Source: Paenibacillus amylolyticus
Lineage (GTDB): Bacteria; Bacillota; Bacilli; Paenibacillales; Paenibacillaceae
DNA: 64,000 nt
Direction of reading: 5' to 3'
Assembly (NCBI RefSeq): GCF_029689945.1
Contig: NZ_CP121451.1
Coordinates: 3,906,001 to 3,970,000 of the forward strand
The notes beneath the pieces were generated by a model. It saw nothing but the letters and a program-made list of their open reading frames with translations. It did not search any database and was not told the origin of the DNA. Shown one piece after another: positions 10,330-20,309 of the stretch (its first letter is position 1; every line of letters begins with the position of its first letter). The position numbers were made by a program, and so were the translations under genes.

Positions 10330-11815
10330 ATGTCTACACCTACTGGATTTATGGAATACAAACGTCAACTGCCAGCAGATCGTGAGCCAGCGGAGCGGAT
10401 CAAGGATTGGGAAGAGTTTCATAAACATATGGCAGAAGAAGAACTCAGAACACAAGGTGCACGATGCATGGATTGTGGTACCCGTATTGCCATACAGGTA
10501 TAGATATGACTGGCGGTACGTCAGGTTGCCCGTGCATAACTTGATTCCGGAATGGAATAATCTTGTATATCGCGGACTGTGGAGAGAAGCACTTGAGCGC
10601 CTTCACAAAACGAATAATTTCCCGGAATTTACAGGTCGCGTCTGTCCAGCTCCTTGCGAAGGATCTTGTACAGTTGGCTTAATCGGTCAGCCTGTAACCA
10701 TCAAAACCATTGAAGAAGCCATTATTGAAAAAGGTTTCGAAGAAGGATGGGTCGTTCCGGAGCCTCCTGAGAAACGTACGGGTAAACGTGTAGCTGTGGT
10801 AGGCTCAGGTCCAGCTGGATTAGCTACTGCGGCTCAGTTGAATAAAGCAGGACATTCGGTAACGGTATACGAACGTTCCGACCGTGTCGGCGGATTGCTG
10901 ATGTATGGTATTCCGACGATGAAATTGGATAAAAAGATCGTTCAACGTCGTGTTGATCTGCTTGAAGCAGAAGGCATCCAATTCATTACAAACACCGAGA
11001 TCGGTAAAGATATCGCAGCACAACAACTGGTGGATGAATATGACGCTGTTGTATTGTGCGGCGGTGCAACGAAGCCGCGTGAATTCAATATTGAAGGCAG
11101 CGACTTAAAAGGCGTTCATTACGCGATGGATTTCTTGAATGGCAGTATCAAGAGCTATCTGGACTCCAATCTGGAAGATGGTCAATACCTGTCCGCCAAG
11201 GATAAAGATGTTATCGTCATTGGTGGCGGTGATACAGGTTCTGACTGTGTAGCTACATCGCTGCGTCATGGTTGTCGTACGATTACTCAATTCGGTACGC
11301 ATACACAAGCGCCTATGGAACGTGATCGCATTAACAACCCTTGGCCACAATTCCCGAACGTATACACACTTGATTATGCACAAGAGGAAGCCAAAGCATT
11401 GTTTGGTGAAGATCCGCGTGAATTCTCCATCATGACAACGAAATTTGTTGGAGATGATGAGGGGAACCTCAAGGAATTGCACACAGTGCAGATCGAGCGT
11501 ATTGTGGATGAGACAGGTCGCAAGATTTATCAGCCGATTCCAGGTACAGAGCGTGTATTCCCGGCTCAGATGGCCATGATTGCGATTGGTTTTGATGGAC
11601 CTGAGCAAACGTTGGTAGAGCAACTGGGACTCGCAACAGATCGTCGTACCAACGTTAAGGCACGTTATGGCAAATACAACACCAATGTGGACAAAGTATT
11701 TGCAGCAGGTGACATGCGTCGTGGTCAAAGCTTGGTTGTATGGGCGATTAATGAAGGCCGTGAGGCTGCTCGTGAAGTGGACAAATACTTAATGGGTGCT
11801 TCGGTTCTTGTATAA
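10330..11815 (+). CDS. gltD: Glutamate synthase small (beta) subunit, two frameshifts
   Basis: GltD supplies electrons from NADPH to the large glutamate synthase subunit. The N-terminal part (ATG 10330, MSTPTGFMEYKRQLP) contains the Fe-S cysteines MDCGTPYCH, then CPVHNLIPEW and CPAPCEGSC. Next come the FAD fold GSGPAGLATA and a second nucleotide fold VIGGGDTGSDC, ending in AAGDMRRGQSLVVWAI. In the given sequence the frame breaks twice, at CCC 10481-10483 and CCC 10529-10531; one added C at each restores 495 residues, the usual GltD length. No gltA/gltB large subunit lies next to it. An alternative is a GltD-like NAD(P)H oxidoreductase with another partner. Confidence 0.9.
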
Positions 11816-11837
11816 AGGATTGAACAGGATATAAATG

Positions 11838-11864
11838 ACAACCCTCGCTTATCGCGAGGGTTGT
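11838..11864 (+). terminator. Terminator after gltD
   Basis: ACAACCCTCGC at 11838-11848 pairs perfectly with GCGAGGGTTGT at 11854-11864 around a 5-nt loop. The following T run is short and interrupted. Confidence 0.7.
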
Positions 11865-11951
11865 TTGTGTTATTTTAACCAATATGACTACATATTTCAT
11901 GCAAGTGTGAGCAATTGCATTGCTTTTAAGGGAAAAAGATTTATTATTATA

Positions 11952-11966
11952 TTATAATGATTATAA
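11952..11966 (+). promoter_or_regulatory. Perfect PerR box upstream of fur
   Basis: TTATAATGATTATAA is an exact match to the 7-1-7 PerR operator consensus TTATAATNATTATAA. It overlaps or adjoins a likely promoter (TTGCTT 11920-11925 with TATTAT 11942-11947, 16 bp spacing) and lies about 78 bp before the fur start. In Bacillus subtilis fur is known to be PerR-controlled, so peroxide-responsive control of fur is a strong inference. A Fur box differs by lacking the final base pattern, although Fur cross-binding is possible. Confidence 0.85.
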
Positions 11967-12043
11967 ATAAGGATTAACTGAAGCCATGAATCCGTACGAT
12001 AGATGTAAAATTCAATGAATATAAACCGGAGGTGCGACCTGCT

Positions 12044-12535
12044 ATGGCAAGTAACCGGGACAAGTCCATTTCAGAACAGATCTTTCACATTAAAAATCAA
12101 TTGGTTGAAAAGGGATATAAGTTAACTCAACAACGGGAAGTTACTGTACGTGTGTTACTTGAACATGAAAAGGATCATTTTAGTGCAGAGGAAGTATTTC
12201 TCCTTGTGAAGGAGCAGTTCCCTGAGATTGGGTTGGCTACCGTATACCGAACTCTGGAGTTGCTGAGTGATCTTCAAGTCGTTGAAAAGATTAATTTTGG
12301 CGATGGTGCTGCACGCTTCGATCTGCGAAGTACAGATGGTTCTCATCATCACCATCATTTGATCTGTACAGAATGTGGCAAAGTGGAAGAGATTATGGAA
12401 GATGGTCTGCTTCGTCTGGAACAACAGATCGAGCGTCAATATGGCTTTGCTGTTACGGATCACCGCCTGGATTTCCAAGGCGTATGCAAAGAGTGCAGAC
12501 AAAAGCATGTATTAAAAGAACAGGCAGCAGGATAA
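12044..12535 (+). CDS. fur: Ferric uptake regulator Fur
   Basis: This is an iron-dependent repressor of the Fur family that represses iron uptake genes when Fe2+ is bound. The winged helix occupies residues 10-85, with the recognition region LATVYRTLELL. The metal-binding part has a run of five histidines after DGS, then CTEC, HRLDFQG and CKEC, giving both the structural zinc cysteines and the regulatory site ligands. It resembles Bacillus Fur more closely than PerR or Zur (YKLTQQREVTVRVLLE, INFGDGAARFDLR). ATG 12044 is preceded at 11 nt by GGAGG; a GTG at 12032 overlaps the site. It has 163 residues. A perfect PerR box lies upstream and a terminator follows at 12593. Confidence 0.93.
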   Translation: MASNRDKSISEQIFHIKNQLVEKGYKLTQQREVTVRVLLEHEKDHFSAEEVFLLVKEQFPEIGLATVYRTLELLSDLQVVEKINFGDGAARFDLRSTDGSHHHHHLICTECGKVEEIMEDGLLRLEQQIERQYGFAVTDHRLDFQGVCKECRQKHVLKEQAAG

Positions 12536-12592
12536 TTCATTTCGGGAAGGTGCTCCCGAATCCAAAATCTGATATAATGAGTTTCAGAAGCA

Positions 12593-12623
12593 AGGGGCTT
12601 CCGTCGGCGGAATGCCCCTTTTT
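12593..12623 (+). terminator. Terminator between fur and topB
   Basis: AGGGGCTTCCG at 12593-12603 pairs with CGGAATGCCCCT at 12608-12619 with one bulged T, followed by a T tract. Confidence 0.8.
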
Positions 12624-12660
12624 GCCGTCATGCGGACGGTGAAGGAGGAGAGATGGACGG

Positions 12661-14999
12661 ATGAAGACACTGGTTATAGCGGAAAAACCCGATATGGGAC
12701 GAACCATTGCCGCCGTCATAGAACCAAAGGCCAAGAACAATCGCACGTATCTGGAAGGTGAGCATTACATCATCACCTGGGCGATAGGGCATTTGCTTGG
12801 ACTGGCTGAACCGGATGCCTATGATACAAAGTACAAGCGCTGGAATATAGCGGACCTGCCGATTATACCTGATCAATTCAAGATTGTACCCAACCCGAGG
12901 ACGAAAGATCAGCTCAAAATGATCGGAGAACTGGCGAAACGGGCTTCTGCGATCGTTAATGCTTGCGATGCAGGGAGAGAGGGACAGTATATCTTCGCCC
13001 TCATACAACAGCAATTGAAGCTGCGTCAGCCTGTAAAACGTTTGTGGATATCGGATTTGACGGCAGAGAGCATTAGACGTGGTTTTGATGGTCTGAAGGA
13101 TGCCTCTGAATTTGAAAATCTGACTCATGCTGCTCGCGCCAGAAGTGAAGCCGATTGGCTGATCGGCATGAACGCCTCACGGGCATTTACAACCCGGCAT
13201 AATGCATTGTTGTCCGTGGGCCGTGTGCAAACGCCGGTACTCGCGCTAATCTATGATCGGGAAATAGAGATTGAGGCGTTCCAGTCGCAGACCTTTTATG
13301 AAGTGGCCGCCTGGTTTCGACAGGAGGGTGTCGAGTACCGGGGACTGCGTCAGGGAGACAAGTTGACCGATGCGGAAGCAGCAGAGGCTATTGCAGCCAG
13401 TGTGAAGGGCAAGACAGGACAGATTACCAAATACGAAGCGAAGCAGACAAAGGAGTATCCTTATCGTTTGTATGATCTGACGCTTTTACAGCGTGAAGCC
13501 AATGCCAAGTTCGGATATGGTGCCAAAAAAACACTGGATATTGCGCAGGCCTTGTATGAAAAACACAAGGTGATTTCGTATCCCGGACGAACTCCAACTA
13601 TGTTACCGAACAGAATATTGAAGGAATGCACAAAACGCTAAACCTGCTTAAAAATGGTACCTATAGTGAGCTTGCACAAGGGGCCAAGCCAGAGCTTGTT
13701 CATAAAAATAATAAAGGGGTATGTAATCCGAGCAGGGTTGAAGATCACCATGCAATTTTACCTACTTTAAAGCGACCAGGAACCTTATCCAAGGATGAAC
13801 AGAACATCTATGATTTGATTGTAAGGCGTTTCTTGTCTCACTTTTATCCTCCAGCGGAGTATAAACAACATACCGTGCTCACTGAAGTGGAGAAACATCA
13901 GTTTAAGACATCTGTCAAAGAACTGTTGTCCCTCGGATGGAAAGTGGTGCTTGGTTCCGGAGATCAGGAACAGGGTGGTGCAGGCAAGAAAAAGACCAAG
14001 AAAAACGGGAATGAAGAAGAGGAAGCCGAAGAGTGGACGGATAAGGCTTTTGGTGTGCAACCTGAATTGCCTGTTCAATGTACGAAGAGTGAGTTCAAGG
14101 AGAAGGCGACCCAGCCTCCCAAAAGTTATACGGAGGGAACATTGCTGAAGGCGATGGAAAGTGCGGGCAAGCAGATTGAGAACGAAGAGCTGCGAGATGC
14201 GATGAAAGACAGTGGTTTGGGTACTCCGGCTACACGTGCAGCAACTATCGAGCGCCTCAAAAACGTAGGTTACATTACGCTCCAGGGGAAAAAAATGCAG
14301 TTAACGCTCAAAGGCAGAACAGCAATCGAATTGATTCGTCGAGCAGGCGTAGATCTGTTAACCTCACCTGAGATGACTGGCCAATGGGAAAGAAGGTTAT
14401 ATCAGATTTCCAAAGGTGAGGCGGGGCAGGACAAGTTCATGGAGAACGTTAAGAAATTCACGTTGTCCATCATTGAGAAAGTGCGTGTGCAAGCTCCGGC
14501 GCCGGCAGATGCTTTTGGAGAAGATTCTCGTGCAGGCAGAGGGAAAGGCAAGGGAGCCAGAACTCAAGTCGGCAATACGAGGAGATCTGCCAAGACAGCG
14601 AGTGGCGGTTCAACTGTAAAAACGTCTCGTCAGGCTTCAGCATCTTCATCAAGAGCTGGCAGTGGGAAAAGTACGACCACCAAGGCACCATCGTCAAGTG
14701 CGAGCCCATCGGGAGTGAGAGAATTACTGGCACCTTGTCCTTCTCCCGGCTGCACAGGTCAGATCATAGAGGGCAAGAAGGGCTACGGATGTTCACGTTT
14801 CAAGGAAGGCTGTTCGTTTGTGGTATGGAAAGAGTATGCAGGCAAAAAAATCACAAGTACAATGTTAAAATCGCTGATTGAGAAGGGAAGTACCCAGGTA
14901 CTGTCTTTCAAACGAAAAGACGGCAGTACGGTGAAAGCACGTATCATTTTGCAAGACGTGGTAACTGGCAAGTTATCTGGCGAGAAACAGGATGCTTGA
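12661..14999 (+). CDS. topB: DNA topoisomerase III, frameshifted at active site
   Basis: This type IA topoisomerase relaxes negative supercoils and decatenates DNA. The Toprim domain is N-terminal (MKTLVIAEKPDMGRTIA, NACDAGREGQ) and is followed by the gate domains (LLSVGRVQTPVLALI). The active-site tyrosine lies in the intended VISYPRTNSNY, exactly where the frame breaks at CCC 13582-13584; one more C restores 779 residues. A Ser/Lys/Thr-rich linker near residues 615-690 leads to a C-terminal zinc-ribbon-like module with CPSPGC and CSRFKEGC. The basic linker is longer than in Bacillus TopB. Because the break hits the catalytic motif, a run-length error is far more likely than a tolerated mutation. 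Confidence 0.93.
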
Positions 15000-15016
15000 T
15001 AAGTCATCATAAAGAA

Positions 15017-15042
15017 AAAGGGCCCTTATCCAAGGGTCCTTT
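15017..15042. terminator. Bidirectional terminator topB / HAD gene
   Basis: AAAGGGCCCTT at 15017-15027 pairs with AAGGGTCCTTT at 15032-15042, with one G-U pair. It has T runs on both strands and serves the convergent genes. It overlaps the last codons of the minus-strand gene. Confidence 0.75.
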
Positions 15043-15790
15043 TCTGTTGCTGCTGTTGTATGTTTTCGTGTATGACTTTGGGTACCTCTTCCAGTGCAGT
15101 GATGGTATACATCGATGTTTCCGGATTAGGCTGAAGTTCTACGATATTGTACTGCCATTCATTCGGTTGTTTGATGTATATGCTGTGAATTCCAGCTTTT
15201 ACCGCAGGCATAATATCTGTCCGCAGAGAGTTGCCGATCATCCATGTTGCACGACGATCAAAAGGACCATTAGACAGAATACCTTCCAGTGCCTCAATAT
15301 TTTTGTGTTGCCGGATATAGATCCGATCATCAAAATAAGCTGAAAGTTTCATCTGATCAATCTTCCGCTGCTGGATCACGGTTTCGCCGCCGGTATACAA
15401 GTAGAGGGAATGTCCAGCACTTTTGAGGTTCTCAAGCGTTTCAACCATATGGGGGTAGGGTTCAACCTCCTGATCGTACACACTCATACCCAACTTGCTG
15501 AGATAAGATTCCTCTCTGGTCGAAGTTGATCTGGCGAACTTGCTGGAAAAGTACCGATAGGTATCAATCAGGGATTGCGGGAAATGATGGCTGGCAAAGC
15601 CAAGCTTGTTCACTCCGGTTACATCAATCTCCAGTTGTTTTTCGCGAATCTCTTGCGTTGTCAGAGCATGTCCATCAAACCACTCCTGCATATTCTCAAA
15701 GAATTCTCCCAATATCAGGTTGAAATACTTGTTGCAGTATACGAGTGTATCATCAAGGTCAAACAAAATATGTTGTTTCATTAATTTCAT
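15026..15790 (-). CDS. HAD-superfamily hydrolase
   Basis: This is a haloacid dehalogenase-type phosphatase with a C1-type helical cap. Motif I is FDLDDTLV near residues 10-17, motif II is LYTGG near residue 125, and motif IV is GNSLRTDI near residue 190. The start ATG 15790 has AAGGAG 11 nt upstream; a second in-frame ATG is three codons in. At 254 residues it is full length. It lies convergent to topB and 49 nt after the ArsR-type regulator gene on the same strand, so the two may be co-transcribed. HAD phosphatases of this class act on small phosphorylated metabolites such as nucleotides or phosphoglycolate; the substrate cannot be read from the sequence. Confidence 0.85.
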   Translation of the reverse strand: MKLMKQHILFDLDDTLVYCNKYFNLILGEFFENMQEWFDGHALTTQEIREKQLEIDVTGVNKLGFASHHFPQSLIDTYRYFSSKFARSTSTREESYLSKLGMSVYDQEVEPYPHMVETLENLKSAGHSLYLYTGGETVIQQRKIDQMKLSAYFDDRIYIRQHKNIEALEGILSNGPFDRRATWMIGNSLRTDIMPAVKAGIHSIYIKQPNEWQYNIVELQPNPETSMYTITALEEVPKVIHENIQQQQQKRTLG

Positions 15791-15839
15791 GATCTAACTC
15801 ACTCCTTGTAGCCAGCAACTCCGCAATGGTGCAACTAAA

Positions 15840-16760
15840 TTATATGCGAATGTAGGATTCCAGAAACATATTCAATTCAGATACGCCATCTGGGCGAATG
15901 CTGTATTTCTCTTTACGGTTGCTTCCGAGCAGATGGGTTCGCAGCAAACCTGCGATCCGCAGCGCCATAACCTGATCTTTGACGGTATCTTCGTCTTTAT
16001 GCAATTCTTCACACATCTCAGCAAGAGACTTGGGTTCATCCGATACGTAACGAAGCAGACGAAGCCTTTCGGGGTCAGCCAGTGCGTGGGTGAAACGCAA
16101 AAGGCATGTTGGCGGCTGGTCTTCATTCTCCTCAGGTGCATCTACGGGATACTGCATAATCATCATACCCTCATAGAAACAGTACATATTAATAGGACGA
16201 TTGTGTACCGTTGGAAACAGGATGACTTCGTTCAGTCCGGGCATCGGTTCAACGAGCACACCTGCTGTAGCATATTCAATAAGCAACTCAGGGCCCATTT
16301 TATCAAGCAAAATGCGTTTTTCCTCGGCATCTTCTTCCAGCCATACACGCTGTTCTACACTCATGTTCTGACAGTAGTGTTCATCCCATAGTCGCAATAA
16401 TGGGACATAACTGTTCCGAATGCGCGTAGATTCTTCTATTGAAAGAGCGGGCAGAAGAGGAGACACACGAGCATACAGGTCTTCCGCTGACATTCCGGCC
16501 AGCATGTCCAGGAAATCACGATTCTCCAATGTATCATTTTGATATGCTGCCCATGCAAACAAAACATCAAAATCATCAAAAGGCCAAGTGGCAGCAGGAG
16601 CGAGTGCCGCTCGTACATTGGAACTTAGTTTGCCTTCCACTTCCTGAATCCATTCAGGACCAATATCCAGATGCTGAATCCATTTTTTCGTGACATAAAC
16701 CAGAAAGCTGTTAAGCATTTCATATATCGGTGAAACATCAATTTTCACATGATAAGCCAT
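15840..16760 (-). CDS. ArsR-type winged-helix transcriptional regulator
   Basis: This is a 306-residue DNA-binding protein with an unusual layout. The C-terminal 90 residues form a winged helix (TCLLRFTHALADPERLRLLRY, PKSLAEMCEELHKDEDTVKDQVMALRIAGLL). The N-terminal two thirds (MAYHVKIDVSPIYEML) resembles the DUF5937-type domain found fused to ArsR helices. The ATG at 16760 follows GGGAGG; the upstream GTG at 16784 overlaps that site. It is divergent from the MFS pump at 16968 with about 200 nt between, which makes it the likely local regulator of that pump. I see no metal-binding cysteine pair of the classical ArsR type, so the ligand is probably not arsenite. Confidence 0.8.
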   Translation of the reverse strand: MAYHVKIDVSPIYEMLNSFLVYVTKKWIQHLDIGPEWIQEVEGKLSSNVRAALAPAATWPFDDFDVLFAWAAYQNDTLENRDFLDMLAGMSAEDLYARVSPLLPALSIEESTRIRNSYVPLLRLWDEHYCQNMSVEQRVWLEEDAEEKRILLDKMGPELLIEYATAGVLVEPMPGLNEVILFPTVHNRPINMYCFYEGMMIMQYPVDAPEENEDQPPTCLLRFTHALADPERLRLLRYVSDEPKSLAEMCEELHKDEDTVKDQVMALRIAGLLRTHLLGSNRKEKYSIRPDGVSELNMFLESYIRI

Positions 16761-16967
16761 AATGTTGCAGAATCCTCCCGTCACATCTAAATGTACGCAG
16801 CGACTTAACTACTATTATGGCTTGTTTTGCAGGGCGTTGTCCACTATAATGTTCAAGTCCGGGGCAAGCCTCGATCTATGAACAGCAGTTCAAAACGATA
16901 TGTATAACATACAAAAGTCGTCAGCGATGGCGATTTTTCTTTGTGTGCTCGCAGGAGGAATGAATTC

Positions 16968-18158
16968 GTGTCATCGTTTACTCGTCCCAGACTATCACAC
17001 GCGACAGCCAACTATCTTATTTTGATTGCGGTTATTGTGGTGGCGGGCATAAGTCAGGGGCTTTTGCTTCCTGTACTTTCAATTTTTTTGGAGCAAAAAG
17101 GGGTTTCACCCGGTTTGAATGGATTAAACGCCGCTGCATTGTATATTGGCTCATTTGCCATGACGCTCGTTGCAGAGCGACTATTGGGTGCATTCGGGTT
17201 CAAAAAGCTGATTGTAGGCGGCCTGATATTGGTCATGGTGCCTTTAATCCTGTTTCCTTATTTACCGGATATTAAAGTATGGTTCATTTTGCGTTTGATC
17301 GTGGGAATAGGAGACAGCGCTCTACATTATGCGGCGCAGCTCTGGGTGCTGCTTGTTACTGCACCTGAAAAGCGTGGACGCTACATATCATTATATGGCA
17401 TGTCCTACGGTCTTGGATTCAGTATTGGTCCGCTCGGAATTAAGCTGCTTGGCTTCGGTGATGCTGTCCCTTTCTGGGTATTGTTTGTATGTATCGCAGC
17501 AGTTCTTATTCTTGTATTAATGAAGCTTCCGGACACGAAACCGGAAAAAGCAGAGCATGGCCAGCTGCCGGAACGCCGCTTCCGTCGCAGTTTGGCATGG
17601 GCCTGGTATGCACTGTTGCCAGCTCTTTTGTACGGATACATGGAGGCTGGCATGAACAGTAACTTCCCCGTGTATGGCCTGCGTATTGGATTCGATACCA
17701 ATCAGATTTCATCGTTGCTTCCTTTTATCGGAATAGGAGGGCTGTTCCTTCAATTGCCTCTCGGCATGTTGAGTGATCGATATGGACGGAAGAAGATATT
17801 GATGTTTGCAGGCATCAGCGGGGGCATTATTTTTATGCTGGTTCCTGTTGCAGGTACGCATTTCTGGTGGACCCTTGTCTTGTTAACCATCGCAGGTGGC
17901 CTGGTCGGTTCTTTTTTCTCACTGGGCCTGGCTTATGCCGCGGACATCTTGCCTAAAGTATTGCTGCCTGCAGCTAACGTGGTGGCATCCTTTCATTTCA
18001 CAATTGGAAGTATTATCGGTCCGAATCTGAGTGGCCAGATGATCAACTGGATTTCACCCGGAAGCATGTTCACCCTGCTCGGATTCATGTATCTTCTTTT
18101 TGGCGTGGCAGGTATATTATTTCATCGTAAACCTGAGTTCGAATCTGTGTTAAAATAG
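16968..18158 (+). CDS. MFS transporter (drug-efflux type)
   Basis: This is a 12-helix major facilitator transporter of about 396 residues in the cytoplasmic membrane. Hydrophobic segments begin at LILIAVIVVAGISQGLLLPV, and the inter-helix motif MLSDRYGRKKI sits between helices 8 and 9, as in DHA1-type pumps. The GTG start at 16968 has GGAGG 9 nt upstream. The gene is divergent from the ArsR-type regulator. The proton-driven export role and drug-like substrate are inferred from family and neighbour; no substrate can be assigned. Confidence 0.87.
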   Translation: MSSFTRPRLSHATANYLILIAVIVVAGISQGLLLPVLSIFLEQKGVSPGLNGLNAAALYIGSFAMTLVAERLLGAFGFKKLIVGGLILVMVPLILFPYLPDIKVWFILRLIVGIGDSALHYAAQLWVLLVTAPEKRGRYISLYGMSYGLGFSIGPLGIKLLGFGDAVPFWVLFVCIAAVLILVLMKLPDTKPEKAEHGQLPERRFRRSLAWAWYALLPALLYGYMEAGMNSNFPVYGLRIGFDTNQISSLLPFIGIGGLFLQLPLGMLSDRYGRKKILMFAGISGGIIFMLVPVAGTHFWWTLVLLTIAGGLVGSFFSLGLAYAADILPKVLLPAANVVASFHFTIGSIIGPNLSGQMINWISPGSMFTLLGFMYLLFGVAGILFHRKPEFESVLK

Positions 18159-18241
18159 AAGCTGGTGTTCGCATGGAAATTGATGTCCATTTCCGAGTAC
18201 ACTAGTGGTAGGGAAAAACATGGACAAGAGGAGACATCGCG

Positions 18242-18967
18242 ATGATCAGAGTAGAGAACTTGAGTAAATCCGTGGGCGTGGACCGCGTTCCCGTTCTACG
18301 GGATATTCGATTTGATATGCAACAAGGTGAGATGATAGCTGTAGTTGGCTCGAGCGGTAGCGGTAAAAGCATGCTGCTCAAATGTCTGGCCATGATGGAA
18401 AAATGGGATTCCGGCCGGTTTACGGTGGATGGTGCCGAGATTTTGAAAGAAGGCTGGTCCGGAAAACGGAAAATTAAACGGGAATGGGCATACCTGGAAC
18501 AGAATCCAGAATTATTTCCGAGACGTACCGCTCTTAAAAATGTATTAATTGGACGATCGGGTCAGACTCCCGTATGGAGAATGGTAACCGGTATGGTCCG
18601 TTCCGATGATTATATGGGCGCTATGGATTATCTCGAAGGATTGGGATTACTCGATAAAGCACATCAAATTGCAGAGAAGCTTAGTGGTGGCGAGAAGCAG
18701 CGTGTTGCCATTGCAAGAGCACTTGCTCATGGTGCCAAAGTGGTTTTGGCCGACGAGCCTGTAATTGGTCTTGACCCTCATACAGCAGATTCAGTGCTGG
18801 AAACGCTGCGCAAATTATGTGAAGAAGAACGTGCAACAGTCATTGCAGTACTGCCTATTGAACTTGCTGAGAAACATGCCACGCGAATCTGGGGACTGGC
18901 AGACGGCAAAATAGCTTTTGATATTCGTGGACGAAGACTGACACAGCAAGAAAAAAACCAGATTTAA
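18242..18967 (+). CDS. Orphan ABC ATPase, PhnC-like, with altered H-loop
   Basis: This is a cytoplasmic ATP-binding-cassette protein resembling phosphonate importer ATPases (PhnC). The Walker A motif GSSGSGKS is near residue 36, the Q-loop is LEQNPELF, the signature is LSGGEKQRVAIARAL, Walker B is VVLADEP and the D-loop is IGLDP. The position of the catalytic H-loop histidine reads VLPIELAEKH instead of the usual LHxxxLA, so the switch histidine is absent. No permease or phosphonate-binding protein lies beside it; 4 nt downstream comes an FG-GAP lipoprotein gene and then a two-component system. It may use a permease encoded elsewhere or act as a regulatory ATPase. The missing histidine suggests slow or no hydrolysis. 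Confidence 0.82.
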   Translation: MIRVENLSKSVGVDRVPVLRDIRFDMQQGEMIAVVGSSGSGKSMLLKCLAMMEKWDSGRFTVDGAEILKEGWSGKRKIKREWAYLEQNPELFPRRTALKNVLIGRSGQTPVWRMVTGMVRSDDYMGAMDYLEGLGLLDKAHQIAEKLSGGEKQRVAIARALAHGAKVVLADEPVIGLDPHTADSVLETLRKLCEEERATVIAVLPIELAEKHATRIWGLADGKIAFDIRGRRLTQQEKNQI

Positions 18968-18971
18968 ACTA

Positions 18972-20309
18972 TTGAAAAGAGTGATGAGATTGTTTAATTC
19001 ACGGTGGGGACGCTTCATTGCAGCAGGAACTATGGCCATTATGCTTGGTTCTGTTCTGAGTGGATGCACAGTCATAAGTGACCCCAAGGGTTTGATGAGA
19101 AAACCCATGATGTCCACAGATAAGGAAAAACTATATAACGTGGTTCAGCTTAAGTTGCCACCAGAGAGCACACTGATCCGTCCCAAGGATATGAATAACA
19201 CGAGTATGATTCGGGTGGAAGACCTGAATGGGGATGGAACGCGAGAAGCGATTGTCTTTTATGAGACACCCAATGAGAATGTGCGAATCCATGGCATGAT
19301 TTTGGAGGAGCAGGGAGGCGCTTGGGTTAAAAAGCTTACATTTGATGTGCCGGGAAATGAGCTGCAATCGTTTAAAGTATTAGATATTACCAATGACGGG
19401 AATCCGGATATTATTCTGGGTGTAAGTTTACAGGAGCAGAAGGCGCTGACTGCCTATTCGTATAAAGGCGGGGCACTGGAACAAGTTCTGGGTGGAGTTC
19501 CATATAACCAGTATATTATTGATGATGCGCAGGGAAACACGCTGGATTTGAGTGGGGATGGCAAGAGTGATTTTGTTATTATCTCGCTGAACAACAGCGG
19601 CTTTGCAACCATTGCGTTATATCAGTATGAGGATGGAAGTTTCAAGGAAGTTGATCGGGTGCAGACGGATTATACGGTTAAGGAAGTTTATAGTGCTCTG
19701 GGCGGAGAGATCGCAGAAGGACAGACGGGCATTGTATTGGATGCAGAGCTTGATGATCGGAGTTCCTTCTCGCAAATCATGTATGTTAAGGATAACAAGT
19801 TAGTGAATGCTTTCAAATCACCGGATCAAACCTATAGAGATGACAAAATTTTAAGCGGTGATGTTGATAATGATGGTATTATTGAGTTTGGACTGAAAGA
19901 GACTCCAAAAGGTTGGGAACATTACGTTTTTGACTCCAGGCTCTGGTTCTATACTTATTATCAATGGGATGGCAAAGACGGCAAGAAATTTGTCTCGTTC
20001 CAATTCAGGGATGATGCTGATTTATTTCATCTAAATCTCAAGCCGGAGTGGTACGGCAAGATCACGATTGATACCAAATCGGAAAAAGAAAAATATATTC
20101 GATTTAAAATGATTGATACGGATGAAACCGTGGCAGAGATCCAATACTTCACCCTTTCCAAATGGGAACAGGAGAAAGGGAAAAGCTGGAAGGAAATTAC
20201 GCGTACCAAAGATCGGGTTATTGCTTCACGAGTAGCACAATCAGAGGCGGGTAAAGATGCACTGAGCAATATTTCTCAGCTGAATAGAAAGGGAGAACTT
20301 AATGAGTAA
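18972..20309 (+). CDS. FG-GAP/VCBS-type repeat lipoprotein, unknown function
   Basis: This is a secreted lipoprotein of about 445 residues. The N terminus is basic, then a hydrophobic stretch ends in the lipobox LSGC near residue 32, so the mature protein should be anchored on the outer face of the membrane. At least four calcium-loop-like repeats of the FG-GAP kind are visible: DLNGDGTREA, DITNDGNPDI, DLSGDGKSDF and DVDNDGIIEF, which predicts a beta-propeller. The start may be TTG 18972 or ATG 18984; neither has a strong ribosome binding site. The stop overlaps the response regulator start by 8 nt. It probably acts as a sensor-side partner of the kinase, which is inference. Confidence 0.75.
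   Translation: MKRVMRLFNSRWGRFIAAGTMAIMLGSVLSGCTVISDPKGLMRKPMMSTDKEKLYNVVQLKLPPESTLIRPKDMNNTSMIRVEDLNGDGTREAIVFYETPNENVRIHGMILEEQGGAWVKKLTFDVPGNELQSFKVLDITNDGNPDIILGVSLQEQKALTAYSYKGGALEQVLGGVPYNQYIIDDAQGNTLDLSGDGKSDFVIISLNNSGFATIALYQYEDGSFKEVDRVQTDYTVKEVYSALGGEIAEGQTGIVLDAELDDRSSFSQIMYVKDNKLVNAFKSPDQTYRDDKILSGDVDNDGIIEFGLKETPKGWEHYVFDSRLWFYTYYQWDGKDGKKFVSFQFRDDADLFHLNLKPEWYGKITIDTKSEKEKYIRFKMIDTDETVAEIQYFTLSKWEQEKGKSWKEITRTKDRVIASRVAQSEAGKDALSNISQLNRKGELNE

Noticed and set aside
10028..10455. Two minus-strand frames in and next to the gltD leader
   Set aside because: AT-driven composition, no ribosome binding site, and partial overlap with the intended gltD N terminus.
12545..12560. CGGGAAGGTGCTCCCG hairpin after fur as the main terminator
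   Set aside because: It has no T run; the hairpin at 12593-12623 is a much better terminator.
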